From the NCBI GenBank assembly GCA_050480245.1, contig JBCNEQ010000001.1: 64,000 bases of DNA. One strand, 5' to 3'. Each line of letters begins with the position of its first letter. Positions within the stretch are counted from its first letter, which is position 1. The stretch comes from Anoxybacillus sp050480245 (GTDB taxonomy: Bacteria > Bacillota > Bacilli > Bacillales > Anoxybacillaceae). Below the pieces are notes generated by a model that searched no databases, was not told the origin of the DNA, and worked only from the letters and a program-made list of their open reading frames with translations. The translations under genes and the position numbers were made by a program. Shown here piece by piece: positions 25,235 through 34,161 of this stretch.

Positions 25235-26335
25235 TTAAACCGTTGTTTTGACCGCTTGTGGATATTGTTTTGCTTCTTCTTCTCCACGCAACACGCGAAG
25301 CGCTCCTTCAGCAAGCGCCTGCAATTCATTTTCTCCTGGTTGCACGATGACATCGGCAATCCATTGTACCCGATCAGCAATTTCTTTCACAAATTGCTTT
25401 CCATACGCTAAACCGCCCGTTAAAATGATAGCATCTACTTTTCCAGCTAGCACGGCGCTTGCCGCTCCAATTTCTTTTGCTACTTGGTACGCCATCGCAC
25501 TATAAACGAGTTTCGCTTTTTCGTTGCCGTTTTCGATCATTTTTTCGACTTTCACCGCATCGTTCGTCCCTAAATAGCCAACGAGACCTCCGCCTCCAAC
25601 GAGCATGCGCATCACTTCTTCGCGATAATACTCGCCTGAAAAGCAAAGGGAGACAAGATCACCGGCTGGAACGGTACCAGCACGTTCTGGACTAAATGGA
25701 CCTTCTCCGTCTAATCCGTTATTGACGTCAATGACGCATCCATGTTTATGCGCACCGACTGTAATTCCTCCGCCCATGTGTGCGACGATGAAATTGACTT
25801 CTTCGTACGTTTTTCCCATTTGCTTGGCGACGCGACGAGCGACTGCTTTTTGATTCAATGCATGGAAAATGCTGCGACGTTCAATTAATGAAAAACCAGA
25901 AATGCGAGCAATCGGATCAAGTTCGTCGACAACAACAGGATCAACAATAAATGCTGGTATATTTAATGCGGAAGCAATTTCATAAGCTAAAATGCCCCCG
26001 AGATTCGAAGCGTGCTGACCTGAGTATCCGCGTCTTAAATCTTGCAACATTGCTTCGTTCACGGCATACGTACCGCCTTCAATCGGGCGAAGTAAGCCTC
26101 CGCGTCCGCACACCGCATCGAGCTTAGAAATGTTAATTCCTTCATGATCGAGCGTTTCTAAAATCGTTTGTTTACGAAATTCGTACTGATCGATAATTTT
26201 TTTATACGCTCGCAACGCTTCTGTATCATGGCGAATCGTTTTTTCTAAAATAGGACGTTCGTTATCAAAAACGCCTATTTTCGTTGACGTTGATCCCGGA
26301 TTAATGACTAAGATGCGAAAGGAATGTTCCTGCAA
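25235..26335 (-). CDS. buk: Butyrate (branched-chain fatty acid) kinase
   Basis: A 366-residue acetokinase-family enzyme making acyl phosphate and ATP interconvert. In this operon it yields isobutyrate, isovalerate and 2-methylbutyrate from the acyl phosphates produced by ptb. It has NPGSTSTKIGVF at the N-terminus, VAHMGGGITVGAHKHG and ILTGGLAYGKQF. TTG start at 26335 with GGAGGG 7 nt upstream. Confidence 0.93.
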   Translation of the reverse strand: MQEHSFRILVINPGSTSTKIGVFDNERPILEKTIRHDTEALRAYKKIIDQYEFRKQTILETLDHEGINISKLDAVCGRGGLLRPIEGGTYAVNEAMLQDLRRGYSGQHASNLGGILAYEIASALNIPAFIVDPVVVDELDPIARISGFSLIERRSIFHALNQKAVARRVAKQMGKTYEEVNFIVAHMGGGITVGAHKHGCVIDVNNGLDGEGPFSPERAGTVPAGDLVSLCFSGEYYREEVMRMLVGGGGLVGYLGTNDAVKVEKMIENGNEKAKLVYSAMAYQVAKEIGAASAVLAGKVDAIILTGGLAYGKQFVKEIADRVQWIADVIVQPGENELQALAEGALRVLRGEEEAKQYPQAVKTTV

Positions 26336-26400
26336 TGTTTAACCCTCCATTTTTATTATCGACGAAGTGAGAACAAACGTCCTCGCTTCGTTACATGTTT

Positions 26401-27504
26401 TTAGCGCGTGCGACGACGACTTAAGATGTGTTGGCCGTTTTGTAGAAATTGGCTGCGTGATTGACGCATTTTTGCAATGCGCTCTTCAGCTAAACGGTCT
26501 GCCGCCTGATATGTTGGAATGCCATCACGCTTGGCAATTTCGATGACTTTTTCAATATTGTTATAAATTTGTTCAACTTTTTTCATCGCACGTTCACGGT
26601 TGTAGCCATATAACTCATCTGCTACGTTAATAACGCCGCCTGCATTAATAACATAGTCTGGCGCATAAACGATTCCCATTTCATGAATGATGTCACCATG
26701 TCTTGGTTCACGCAATTGGTTGTTCGCAGCACCTGCGATGACTTTTGCTTTTAATTGTGGAATCGTTTGGTCATTAATAATGCCTCCAAGCGCACACGGA
26801 GCGAAAATATCGCATTGTACACCATAAATGTCGTTCGGATCTACTGCTTGCGCTCCAAACTCTTCGACAACACGTTGTACCGCTTCTTTGTTAATATCTG
26901 TAACGATAAGCTTTGCTCCTTCTTCATGAAGATGACGGCATAAATTGTAAGCAACATTACCAACACCTTGCACCGCAATCACTTTTCCTTCAAGCGAATC
27001 GCTACCAAATGCTTCTTTTGCCGCTGCTTTCATACCGCGATAAACACCGTACGCAGTAACTGGAGAAGGATTTCCAGATGAACCGAACGCTGGCGAAATA
27101 CCTGTGACATAATCTGTTTCTTCGTAAATAATATCCATATCAGCAACCGTTGTACCAACGTCTTCTGCTGTAATGTAGCGACCGTTTAATCCTTGAATAA
27201 AGCGACCGAACGCTCTAAACATCGCTTCGTTTTTATCTTTGCGTGGATCGCCGATAATGACCTCTTTTCCACCACCAAGATTTAATCCGGCTGCTGCGTT
27301 TTTATATGTCATACCACGCGCTAAGCGAAGTGCATCTTCAATCGCCGCATCTTCTGACTCATACATCCACATGCGCGTACCGCCTAATGCTGGTCCAAGC
27401 GTTGTATCATGAATCGCAATGATCGCTTTTAATCCTGATTCTTTATCTTGGCAAAATACTAACTGCTCATAATCGTATTGCTCCATATATTTAAAAATCT
27501 CCAT
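26401..27504 (-). CDS. bcd: Leucine dehydrogenase
   Basis: A 367-residue NAD-dependent oxidative deaminase of leucine, valine and isoleucine, which feeds 2-oxo acids to the bkd complex. It shows GGTRMW, the catalytic Lys segment NLGGGKEVIIG, and the Rossmann motif AVQGVGNVAYNL. The frame is open to 27537, but AAGGGGG precedes ATG 27504, which gives the conserved MEIFKYMEQYDYEQ start. Confidence 0.95.
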   Translation of the reverse strand: MEIFKYMEQYDYEQLVFCQDKESGLKAIIAIHDTTLGPALGGTRMWMYESEDAAIEDALRLARGMTYKNAAAGLNLGGGKEVIIGDPRKDKNEAMFRAFGRFIQGLNGRYITAEDVGTTVADMDIIYEETDYVTGISPAFGSSGNPSPVTAYGVYRGMKAAAKEAFGSDSLEGKVIAVQGVGNVAYNLCRHLHEEGAKLIVTDINKEAVQRVVEEFGAQAVDPNDIYGVQCDIFAPCALGGIINDQTIPQLKAKVIAGAANNQLREPRHGDIIHEMGIVYAPDYVINAGGVINVADELYGYNRERAMKKVEQIYNNIEKVIEIAKRDGIPTYQAADRLAEERIAKMRQSRSQFLQNGQHILSRRRTR

Positions 27505-27520
27505 CTTTCGTTCCCCCTTG

Positions 27521-28423
27521 TTATTTGTTCGTTGCACAAATAGATAATGCTAATGAATACAATTTGCTTTCTGCAGAATCCGCGCGAGATGTTAATACGA
27601 TTGGCGCTTTCGCCCCAGCAATGATCCCTCCAACTTGTGCGCGGGCAAAGTATACGAGCGATTTATATAGCACATTTCCTGTTTCAATGTTCGGCACAAC
27701 TAAAATATCAGCATGTCCTGCCACCGAACTTTGAATGCCTTTATGTTCGGCAGATTCAACAGAAATGGCGTTATCTAAAGCGAGTGGACCGTCGACGATG
27801 CAATCTTTCAACTGTCCACGCTGATTCATTAACGATAATACAGCTGCATCAATCGTTGCTGGCATCGCTGGATTGACGACTTCGACAGCGGCAAGTGGTG
27901 CAACTTTTGGCTTTTCTATTCCGATGGCTTTAGCCACTTGTACCGCATTCATAATAATTTCTGTTTTTTGTTGCAAGTCAGGTGCTATGTTCATCGCTGC
28001 ATCCGTGACGAGAATTGGTCGTTCATAATGCGGCACATCAAATACAGCAACATGCGATAAAACATTGCCTGTGCGAAGTCCGTATTCTTTGTTTAACACC
28101 GCTTTTAAGATTGTTGCCGTTGGTATGTTCCCTTTCATTAAAACGCTCGCTTCTTTTGCATGCACCGCTTTTACAGCCATTTCGGCTGCTTCTTCTTTTG
28201 TCGAAGCATGAACGATGCGAATTGCGTCGTGATTTGCGTTTTGAACGTACTCACGAACGAGGCGTGATAAAACGGATTCATCGCCATATAAAATAAATTG
28301 CCCGAATCCTGCTTGTAACGCTTGTGCGACTGCTTTTAACACTTCTGCATCTTCAGCCGCCGCAACGGCAATAGTTGCACCAGGAAATTGGGTTGTTTTG
28401 GTGATCAACGATTGTAGCTTCAT
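27521..28423 (-). CDS. ptb: Phosphate butyryltransferase
   Basis: A 300-residue phosphotransacetylase/butyryltransferase-family enzyme. It exchanges CoA for phosphate on butyryl and branched-chain acyl-CoA. It has VLMKGNIPTATILKAVL, ILVTDAAMNIAPDL and a C-terminal ADILVVPNIETGN. First gene of the bkd operon, 33 bp from the SigL start point. GGGGTTGAG precedes ATG 28423. Confidence 0.93.
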   Translation of the reverse strand: MKLQSLITKTTQFPGATIAVAAAEDAEVLKAVAQALQAGFGQFILYGDESVLSRLVREYVQNANHDAIRIVHASTKEEAAEMAVKAVHAKEASVLMKGNIPTATILKAVLNKEYGLRTGNVLSHVAVFDVPHYERPILVTDAAMNIAPDLQQKTEIIMNAVQVAKAIGIEKPKVAPLAAVEVVNPAMPATIDAAVLSLMNQRGQLKDCIVDGPLALDNAISVESAEHKGIQSSVAGHADILVVPNIETGNVLYKSLVYFARAQVGGIIAGAKAPIVLTSRADSAESKLYSLALSICATNK

Positions 28424-28467
28424 CTCATCTGCTCAACCCCTTTGTTTTTTCGTCGCTTTATATTCTC

Positions 28468-28483
28468 GCAAAAAGCGTGCCAA
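28468..28483 (-). promoter_or_regulatory. Sigma-54 (SigL) promoter of the bkd operon
   Basis: On the minus strand TTGGCACGCTTTTTGC carries the invariant GG (28481-28480) and GC (28469-28468) with exactly 10 bases between, which is the -24/-12 signature. The start point is near 28457. In B. subtilis the same operon is SigL- and BkdR-dependent. Confidence 0.88.
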
Positions 28484-28498
28484 CTTTTTAACGGCGGA

Positions 28499-28561
28499 AA
28501 CGCTTTATTTTAATGGTGAGAACGCTTTATTTTATTTATTTTTATATTGCAACTTTTTGCA
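28499..28561 (-). promoter_or_regulatory. Candidate enhancer sites for the SigL promoter
   Basis: TGCAA-N4-TTGCA at 28548-28561 is centred near -98 from the predicted SigL start, a usual position for an enhancer-binding protein. A second copy of the same inverted repeat lies at 28718-28731. Separately, AACGCTTTATTTTA occurs twice (28499-28512 and 28521-28534), exactly 22 bp apart, or two helical turns. Which of these binds the activator is inferred, not known. Confidence 0.45.
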
Positions 28562-28572
28562 CATTATGAGCA

Positions 28573-28698
28573 TTATTGCATGCTTTTTAATACACCGTCA
28601 AAGATAATCGGAGCAACATTGACGACGACATCTCGTCTTTTCGGACCGACCTTCATGCGTACCCCTCTGACAGGACGACGCGTTTTTAACACTTTCAT
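28573..28698 (-). pseudogene. bkdR: Probable bkdR remnant (PAS-domain fragment)
   Basis: The 41-codon frame contains RRPVRGVRMKVGPKRRD followed by VVVNVAPIIFDGVLK, which resembles the middle of the PAS domain of BkdR-type sigma-54 activators. The AAA+ and Fis-type DNA-binding domains are absent. It stops four codons after the point where the PAS match ends. It sits where B. subtilis has bkdR, between yqzF and ptb. A short frame at about 28706-28750 with AAGGAGAG may be another shred. The match is from memory, so identity is moderate. It is too small to act as an activator. Confidence 0.5.
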
Positions 28699-28822
28699 CT
28701 CCCATCACCTGTTCGTTTGCAATTTTTTGCAGACGCTTTCATCATACATCGTTTTTCTCTCCTTGACAAACAAACAAAAACATTTATGATGAAAACAGAA
28801 CGAATGGAAAGGGTTTTGTTTT

Positions 28823-29077
28823 ATGCAGCGAATGATCGCCCTACTCATTTTGCTTATTCCTGGATTCATTGCAGCGTTAGGGATTAAATGGATGCGTGAT
28901 ACGGTATTTGGTATTTTGCATACACCGATCCCTTCACTTATTATCCAATTTCTGCTCGGTTTATTTTGTTTTATCGCTGGTCTTGGTTTTATCGGAGGAT
29001 TTATTTTCCATCGTGATCGAAAGCGAAATAAAGTACAGCCGCGTTTTCAAAAAAAGAAACGCTCCGATTCAGAGTGA
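28823..29077 (+). CDS. yqzF: DUF2627 membrane protein YqzF
   Basis: An 84-residue protein with two membrane helices (about 5-20 and 38-62) and a very basic C-terminal tail (HRDRKRNK...KKKR). It matches the DUF2627/YqzF family, which stands beside yqiK and bkdR in B. subtilis. Function unknown. ATG at 28823 after GGAAAGGG. A weak sigma-A promoter TTGACA...TTTATGATG lies at about 28763-28790. Confidence 0.8.
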   Translation: MQRMIALLILLIPGFIAALGIKWMRDTVFGILHTPIPSLIIQFLLGLFCFIAGLGFIGGFIFHRDRKRNKVQPRFQKKKRSDSE

Positions 29078-29803
29078 TCGAAGCATTTTTTCACGTATAT
29101 GTTTTGCTTTTTCAGGAAAATCGGTAAAAATCCCGTCCACTTCATATTGAAACATCTTTTTCATCTGTTCTTCTTTATTGATTGTAAAAGGGCGAACGAG
29201 CAAATCGTTAGCGTGAGCGAGTTCAACAAAAGCCCGATCTACAGTTGGATGATACGGATGAAGCGCTAAAGCGCGCAAAGCATGAGCGTAACGCCACGGT
29301 TCATGTAGCTTTTCCATATACAGAAGCGCTGTTTCTATACGTGGAGCTAGATCACGACATTTCGCCATACTTTCGTGATTAAACGAAGAAAAAATGACGC
29401 GCGACGCTAGGCTATATCGTTCAACAAGTTCAATCGTTTTTTCCTCTAATCGTTCATAAGGCACGAGATTGTTTTTCAACTCAATATTAATGAGCAACGA
29501 CGTGTTTTGCGCCCATTCAAGCACCTCTTGTAGCGATGGAATGGGACAAAAGCCGTATTGCTTAAATTTATAATTGGCGTTTAACTTCCGCAATTGCCGA
29601 TACGTCATTTGCGCAACCCACCCTGTTCCGTCTGTCGTCCGATTGACCGTTTCATCATGTATGACGACGACGACACCGTCTTTTGAAAGTTGCACATCAA
29701 GTTCAATTCCATCAGCTTGCACTCGTGCGGCTTCCATAAACGATGCCATTGTATTTTCCGGATGCGTGCCAGCTGAACCGCGATGAGCAAAAATATGTGC
29801 CAT
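29069..29803 (-). CDS. yqiK: Glycerophosphodiester phosphodiesterase YqiK
   Basis: A 244-residue cytoplasmic GDPD-family enzyme cleaving glycerophosphodiesters to glycerol 3-phosphate and alcohol. The catalytic AHRGSAGTHPENT and ELDVQLSKDGVVVVIHD (HR...E-x-D...H) are complete. No signal peptide. Convergent with yqzF, with which its stop region overlaps by a few bases. GGTGGGAAAAGG precedes ATG 29803. Confidence 0.93.
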   Translation of the reverse strand: MAHIFAHRGSAGTHPENTMASFMEAARVQADGIELDVQLSKDGVVVVIHDETVNRTTDGTGWVAQMTYRQLRKLNANYKFKQYGFCPIPSLQEVLEWAQNTSLLINIELKNNLVPYERLEEKTIELVERYSLASRVIFSSFNHESMAKCRDLAPRIETALLYMEKLHEPWRYAHALRALALHPYHPTVDRAFVELAHANDLLVRPFTINKEEQMKKMFQYEVDGIFTDFPEKAKHIREKMLRSL

Positions 29804-29858
29804 CCTTTTCCCACCTTTAAAAACGTTTTATACTTAACATATGAAGGGAGTTGAATAT

Positions 29859-30005
29859 ATGCGACCGTTGCAAATTTCGTTAGAAACAGCTCAAAAGCTA
29901 GCTAAAGCACTAAATATGCCGTTAGAACAAATTATGCACATGCCGCAACACATATTAATCCAAAAACTGCTTGAGATCGAGAAAAATGAGCAACAAAAAA
30001 GGTAG
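29859..30005 (+). CDS. yycC: YycC-like small protein
   Basis: A 48-residue soluble protein, MRPLQISLETAQKLAKAL, then PLEQIMHMPQHIL and a charged end. The pattern fits the small YycC family of Bacillaceae, recalled from memory. AAGGGAG is 8 nt before ATG 29859. The stop lies inside the terminator stem shared with spo0A. Function unknown. Confidence 0.65.
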   Translation: MRPLQISLETAQKLAKALNMPLEQIMHMPQHILIQKLLEIEKNEQQKR

Positions 30006-30025
30006 TCCATGCGACTACCTTTTTT
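29996..30025. terminator. Bidirectional terminator between yycC-like gene and spo0A
   Basis: AAAAAGGTAGT/ACTACCTTTTT forms an 11-bp stem with a 7-nt loop and T-runs on both strands. Confidence 0.85.
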
Positions 30026-30803
30026 AGCTTGCTTTATGCTCAAGTCTTAATCGGTCAGCAACCATCGCAATAAACTCTGAGTTTGTCGGTTTGGCTTTGG
30101 ACATGCTGACCGTATGACCAAATAAAGACGAAATGGACTCTAAATTGCCACGGCTCCATGCGACTTCAATCGCATGACGAATCGCTCGCTCTACGCGACT
30201 AGCCGTCGTATTGTATTTTTTTGCAATATCTGGATAAAGCACTTTTGTAATCGATCCAAGCAGTTCAACATCGTTATATACCATCGCGATCGCTTCACGC
30301 AAATATAAATATCCTTTAATGTGTGCAGGAACACCGATTTCGTGAATAATGTTCGTAATGCTTGCATCTAAGTTTTTTGGCTTTCCGTCACGAATTGGCG
30401 AAAGGAGCGGTCGCTTTAATACAGCTGGCTTTTTGCCGCATACATGACGAATTTGATTCACTAAATGTTCAATATCAAACGGCTTTAAAATAAAGTAAGA
30501 AGCTCCAAGTTCAACTGCTTTTTTCGTTACATCTTCTTGACCAAACGCTGTTAACATAATGACGTTTGGCAACGGCTGTTTGAACATGCGCAACTTTTCT
30601 AATACAGCCAAGCCGTCTAAATGCGGCATAATAATATCGAGAACAAGAACATCAGGATCGCGCTCACGCAACAGTTGCAAACAATCTTGCCCATTATATG
30701 CAACGCCAATGACTTCCATATCTCCTTGGCTTGTAATGTATTCTTCAAGCAAATGTACTAATTCCCGATTATCATCTACAATACACACTTTTATTGTACT
30801 CAC
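30024..30803 (-). CDS. spo0A: Sporulation master regulator Spo0A
   Basis: A 259-residue response regulator that starts sporulation when phosphorylated by Spo0B. The receiver domain (1-125) has the acidic pair in CIVDDN, the phospho-acceptor Asp in VLVLDIIMPHLDG and Lys in FILKPFD. The C-terminal DNA-binding domain has TTASRVERAIRHAIEVAWSRG. GTG start at 30803 with AGGGAGGAAGG. Placed next to spoIVB as in all Bacillus. A SigH promoter is visible upstream. Confidence 0.97.
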   Translation of the reverse strand: MSTIKVCIVDDNRELVHLLEEYITSQGDMEVIGVAYNGQDCLQLLRERDPDVLVLDIIMPHLDGLAVLEKLRMFKQPLPNVIMLTAFGQEDVTKKAVELGASYFILKPFDIEHLVNQIRHVCGKKPAVLKRPLLSPIRDGKPKNLDASITNIIHEIGVPAHIKGYLYLREAIAMVYNDVELLGSITKVLYPDIAKKYNTTASRVERAIRHAIEVAWSRGNLESISSLFGHTVSMSKAKPTNSEFIAMVADRLRLEHKAS

Positions 30804-30851
30804 GAAATCCTTCCTCCCTAAAGCAATGATCTTTTGTCACATACGTGGTTA

Positions 30852-30878
30852 ATTCGACGCCATGGACAAAAATCCTTT
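30852..30878 (-). promoter_or_regulatory. Sigma-H promoter (Ps) of spo0A
   Basis: On the minus strand AAAGGATTT (30878-30870) and CGAAT (30856-30852) are separated by 13 bases and match the SigH consensus RWAGGAWWT-N12-14-HGAAT. The GTCGAA overlapping the -10 and TGTAGAA at about 30942-30949 resemble Spo0A boxes (TGTCGAA). The 217-bp gap upstream of spo0A otherwise holds the spoIVB terminator. Confidence 0.75.
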
Positions 30879-31003
30879 TTCTTTTGCAAAATCAGTCAAA
30901 TAATTTATATTTTTCATACAACGTATATGTTTCATTTTTATTTCATTCTACACTACACGTTTACGTCGTGTCATGATAAAATATGACAAATTGCGTGGAA
31001 AAA

Positions 31004-31034
31004 CAAAAAGCAAGCTAACATTAGCTCGCTTTTT
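31004..31034 (-). terminator. Terminator of spoIVB
   Basis: AAAAAGCGAGCTAA and TTAGCTTGCTTTTT pair with one mismatch on the minus strand, followed by GTTTTT. The stem overlaps the last codons of spoIVB. Confidence 0.75.
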
Positions 31035-32298
31035 GTCCGCTTTTATTATAAATGTCAATTCCAGCTTCGTGCAACATCCATTCGATATGCACACCGTATC
31101 CAGATGTTGGGTCATTTACAAATACATGGGTTACCGCTCCGACAACTTTTCCGTCTTGAATGATCGGACTTCCGCTCATCCCTTGAACAATCCCGCCTGT
31201 TTTTTCTAATAGACGTGGATCCGTTACTTTAATGACCATCCCTTTTGTTGCCGGGAACTTTTGTGGCGTTACGCTAACGATTTCAACATCAAACGCCTCA
31301 ACACGATCTTGTTCAACGACCGTCAATATTTTTGCAGGTCCTTTTTTTACATCTGTCGATAACGCGATTGGCATTGGCTTGTCAAAAATGCCATTTTGAA
31401 TCGGCTTCGAAAGCTTACCAAAAATACCGAACGGACTGTTCGTTTTAATATCGCCAATAACTTGTTTGTCGCTTGAAAATCTAGCTAATTTTTCACCCGG
31501 GCTTCCATTTCTTCCTTTATCAATTGCGGTTACTGTCGATCTCACAATCGTTCCATCGCGAACGACAATGGGCTTTCTCGTATCCATATCCGAAATGACA
31601 TGACCGAGGGCACCGTATATATTTGATTTCGGTTCAAAAAACGTCATTGTCCCAATTCCTGCTGCTGAATCGCGAATGTATAGCCCAATGCGATACGCTT
31701 GATCATGTTTATCCTTAAGCGGGGCAAGCGTCGTTTCAAATGTGTGGCGATCACGCGCAACAGTTAGTCGCAACGGCTTACCCGTTCTTCCCGCTTCTTC
31801 AATAAACGGGGACAAATCTGTCATCTTCTCGATTTTTTTTCCGTTAATATGCGTAATCGCATCCCCGACTTGAATGCCAGCCGCTTCACCTGGAGATTGT
31901 TTTCCTCGTTCCGTTTCCACTAAATGATGACCAACAACAAGAACACCAACCGTATTTAATTTCACACCAATGGATTGGCCACCTGGAACGATTTTGAAAT
32001 CAGGTAATACTTTCACGTTTACTTGCTTAATTGGGAATCCGGCCATTTGTAAAATAACATCGCTTTCCCCGACATGTTGTCCGCTAATCGCCAACTTTTC
32101 TTTTTGTTGAACATGAACAGCGTTTGTTGTTACAGCTTGGACAGAGCCAGATGCAGGCACATGAGCCGTTTGTCCTTGAAATAAAACAAGTTGTTTCGGA
32201 ATGCTTACATATTTTTGAAATGGCGTTGCCATTGTTAGAACGATAAAAGAAACAAGGAGAAATGCACCTATTCCTTTTCTTAATTTGTCAAAATTCAA
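31021..32298 (-). CDS. spoIVB: SpoIVB signalling serine peptidase
   Basis: A 425-residue forespore-secreted protease that cleaves SpoIVFA and triggers pro-sigma-K processing. One N-terminal membrane helix (about 10-30) and a PDZ domain (about 100-190, with GDAITHINGKKI) are present. The S55/SA-clan protease domain has the catalytic His in GALGHVISD and Ser in GMSGSPIIQDG. Length matches B. subtilis SpoIVB (426). Between recN and spo0A, as in other Bacillus. Confidence 0.96.
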   Translation of the reverse strand: MNFDKLRKGIGAFLLVSFIVLTMATPFQKYVSIPKQLVLFQGQTAHVPASGSVQAVTTNAVHVQQKEKLAISGQHVGESDVILQMAGFPIKQVNVKVLPDFKIVPGGQSIGVKLNTVGVLVVGHHLVETERGKQSPGEAAGIQVGDAITHINGKKIEKMTDLSPFIEEAGRTGKPLRLTVARDRHTFETTLAPLKDKHDQAYRIGLYIRDSAAGIGTMTFFEPKSNIYGALGHVISDMDTRKPIVVRDGTIVRSTVTAIDKGRNGSPGEKLARFSSDKQVIGDIKTNSPFGIFGKLSKPIQNGIFDKPMPIALSTDVKKGPAKILTVVEQDRVEAFDVEIVSVTPQKFPATKGMVIKVTDPRLLEKTGGIVQGMSGSPIIQDGKVVGAVTHVFVNDPTSGYGVHIEWMLHEAGIDIYNKSGQKAS

Positions 32299-32390
32299 AT
32301 GTCTTCACTCTCCTCGTTCCTACGTACACACCGAATCCTACACTATTTAATGTTGCCTGAAACAATCGAAATATAACCGGACGAAACGAA

Positions 32391-32416
32391 AAAACAATGC
32401 CAATGTTGGCATTTAA
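32391..32416 (-). terminator. Terminator of recN
   Basis: AATGCCA-ACAT-TGGCATT followed by GTTTTTT on the minus strand overlaps the recN stop codon. It separates recN from spoIVB. Confidence 0.7.
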
Positions 32417-34143
32417 GCTGTTTCGTTTTTCGTTTTTGCCGCCAATTGCAATAACTCACGCGCATGCTGTTTCGTCAATTCTGTAATTTCCACTCCGGAG
32501 ATCATACGGCTAATTTCGTTAATTTTTTCTTCTTCATTTAGCGCTTCGACGGTCGTTTTTGTTCGCCCGTCTATCGTTTCCTTTGCGATAAATAAATGCG
32601 TATCGGCCATTGCTGCCACTTGTGGCAAATGCGAAATGCATAATACTTGCGAATGGCGTGCCACGCGATAAATTTTTTCCGCAATGGATTGAGCAACGCG
32701 ACCGCTTACACCGGTATCGACTTCATCAAAAATAATAGATGTGACACCTTGATGTTTAGAGAAAATGCTCTTTAAGGCAAGCATCATGCGCGATAATTCT
32801 CCACCAGATGCAACTTTGGCAAGCGGTTTTAACGGCTCGCCTGGATTTGTCGAAATGTAAAATTCAACTTCATCTATTCCGTTTGATTGCAACTTGACAG
32901 GGACTCCGTCAAGCAACGGATCATCGTACGATCCTTGCCGTTTTCGAAAGACGACATCAAACGTCGTTTTTTCCATGTATAAATCTTTTAGCTCTTGATG
33001 AATGTCGTCGATCAGTTGTTTCGCATATTGCATACGCAATTCGCTTATATGTTTCGCTTCAACTAATAAATCAGCGGTAATGGATTGAAGCTCAGTTTGT
33101 AATTTATGAATATGATCGTCGCGATGTTGAATCGTTTCGATTTCTTCTTCCACTTTCGCCGCATATTCTAAAATGTCACGCACCGTTTGACCGTATTTGC
33201 GTTTTAAATGGTTAATTTCACTTAAGCGACTTTCAATTTCGTCAAGCCGAAGGGGGTCGTATTCTAGCTGATCTAACTGTTCACGCAGCTGGTGAGCCAC
33301 TTCTTCTAATAAGTAATAACAGTTAGACACCACTTCTTGCGCTTGTTTAAACGATGAATCAATATCGCTAACATGATCTAAATGATTCATTGCTAATCCG
33401 ATCCAATCAAGCCCGCGTTGCTCCCCATAAAGCGCTTCATAACTGCTTTGTAGCGCCTCATATATTTTCTGGAAGTTAACAATTTTTCTGCGTTCTTCCA
33501 TCAATTGCTCATCTTCATCTGGCTGCAGTTGTGCTTTTTGAATTTCATCAAGTTGAAATGTTAATAAATCTAATCGATGCGCCATTTGTTGTTCGTTTTC
33601 ATTCAGCTTTTGTAGTTGACGCTTAATTTGTTCATACGTTGCATATAAAGCTCCGTACTCCTCTAGCGCTTCCCGAATACGTTCTCCTCCGTATTGATCT
33701 AACAAATGTAAGTGTTTACTTTCATCGAGCAACTCTTGATGCTCATGTTGTCCGTGAATATCAACGAGCGTGGAGCCGATTTCACGCAGCGTTGCAATCG
33801 TGACTAACTTTCCGTTCACACGGCAGACGCTTTTTCCATTGGCCATCAGCTCTCGGCGAAGCACGATCATGCCATCGCTTATATCGATGCCGAGTTCAGC
33901 GCATTTGTTGTAACACGGATGATCATGATATTCAAGCAAAAAAAGACCTTCAATTTCTGCTTTTGCTTCTCCATATCGAACAAACTCTGCTGAACCGCGT
34001 CCGCCAATTAATAAATGAATGGCATCAATAATGATCGATTTTCCCGCTCCCGTTTCTCCTGTTAAAACGGTGAGCCCTTTTTCAAACGAAAGCGAAAGGG
34101 ATTCAATAATGGCAAAGTTTTTAATGGATAACTCTGCTAACAT
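32413..34143 (-). CDS. recN: DNA repair protein RecN
   Basis: A 576-residue SMC-like ATPase acting early in double-strand break repair. It has Walker A GETGAGKS near residue 30, long coiled coils (about 150-370), the signature SGGELSRMML and Walker B SIIFDEVDTG with a D-loop. It lies 18 nt after argR and is probably co-transcribed with it. Confidence 0.96.
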   Translation of the reverse strand: MLAELSIKNFAIIESLSLSFEKGLTVLTGETGAGKSIIIDAIHLLIGGRGSAEFVRYGEAKAEIEGLFLLEYHDHPCYNKCAELGIDISDGMIVLRRELMANGKSVCRVNGKLVTIATLREIGSTLVDIHGQHEHQELLDESKHLHLLDQYGGERIREALEEYGALYATYEQIKRQLQKLNENEQQMAHRLDLLTFQLDEIQKAQLQPDEDEQLMEERRKIVNFQKIYEALQSSYEALYGEQRGLDWIGLAMNHLDHVSDIDSSFKQAQEVVSNCYYLLEEVAHQLREQLDQLEYDPLRLDEIESRLSEINHLKRKYGQTVRDILEYAAKVEEEIETIQHRDDHIHKLQTELQSITADLLVEAKHISELRMQYAKQLIDDIHQELKDLYMEKTTFDVVFRKRQGSYDDPLLDGVPVKLQSNGIDEVEFYISTNPGEPLKPLAKVASGGELSRMMLALKSIFSKHQGVTSIIFDEVDTGVSGRVAQSIAEKIYRVARHSQVLCISHLPQVAAMADTHLFIAKETIDGRTKTTVEALNEEEKINEISRMISGVEITELTKQHARELLQLAAKTKNETA

Positions 34144-34161
34144 GTCGCATTCACACCTTTA

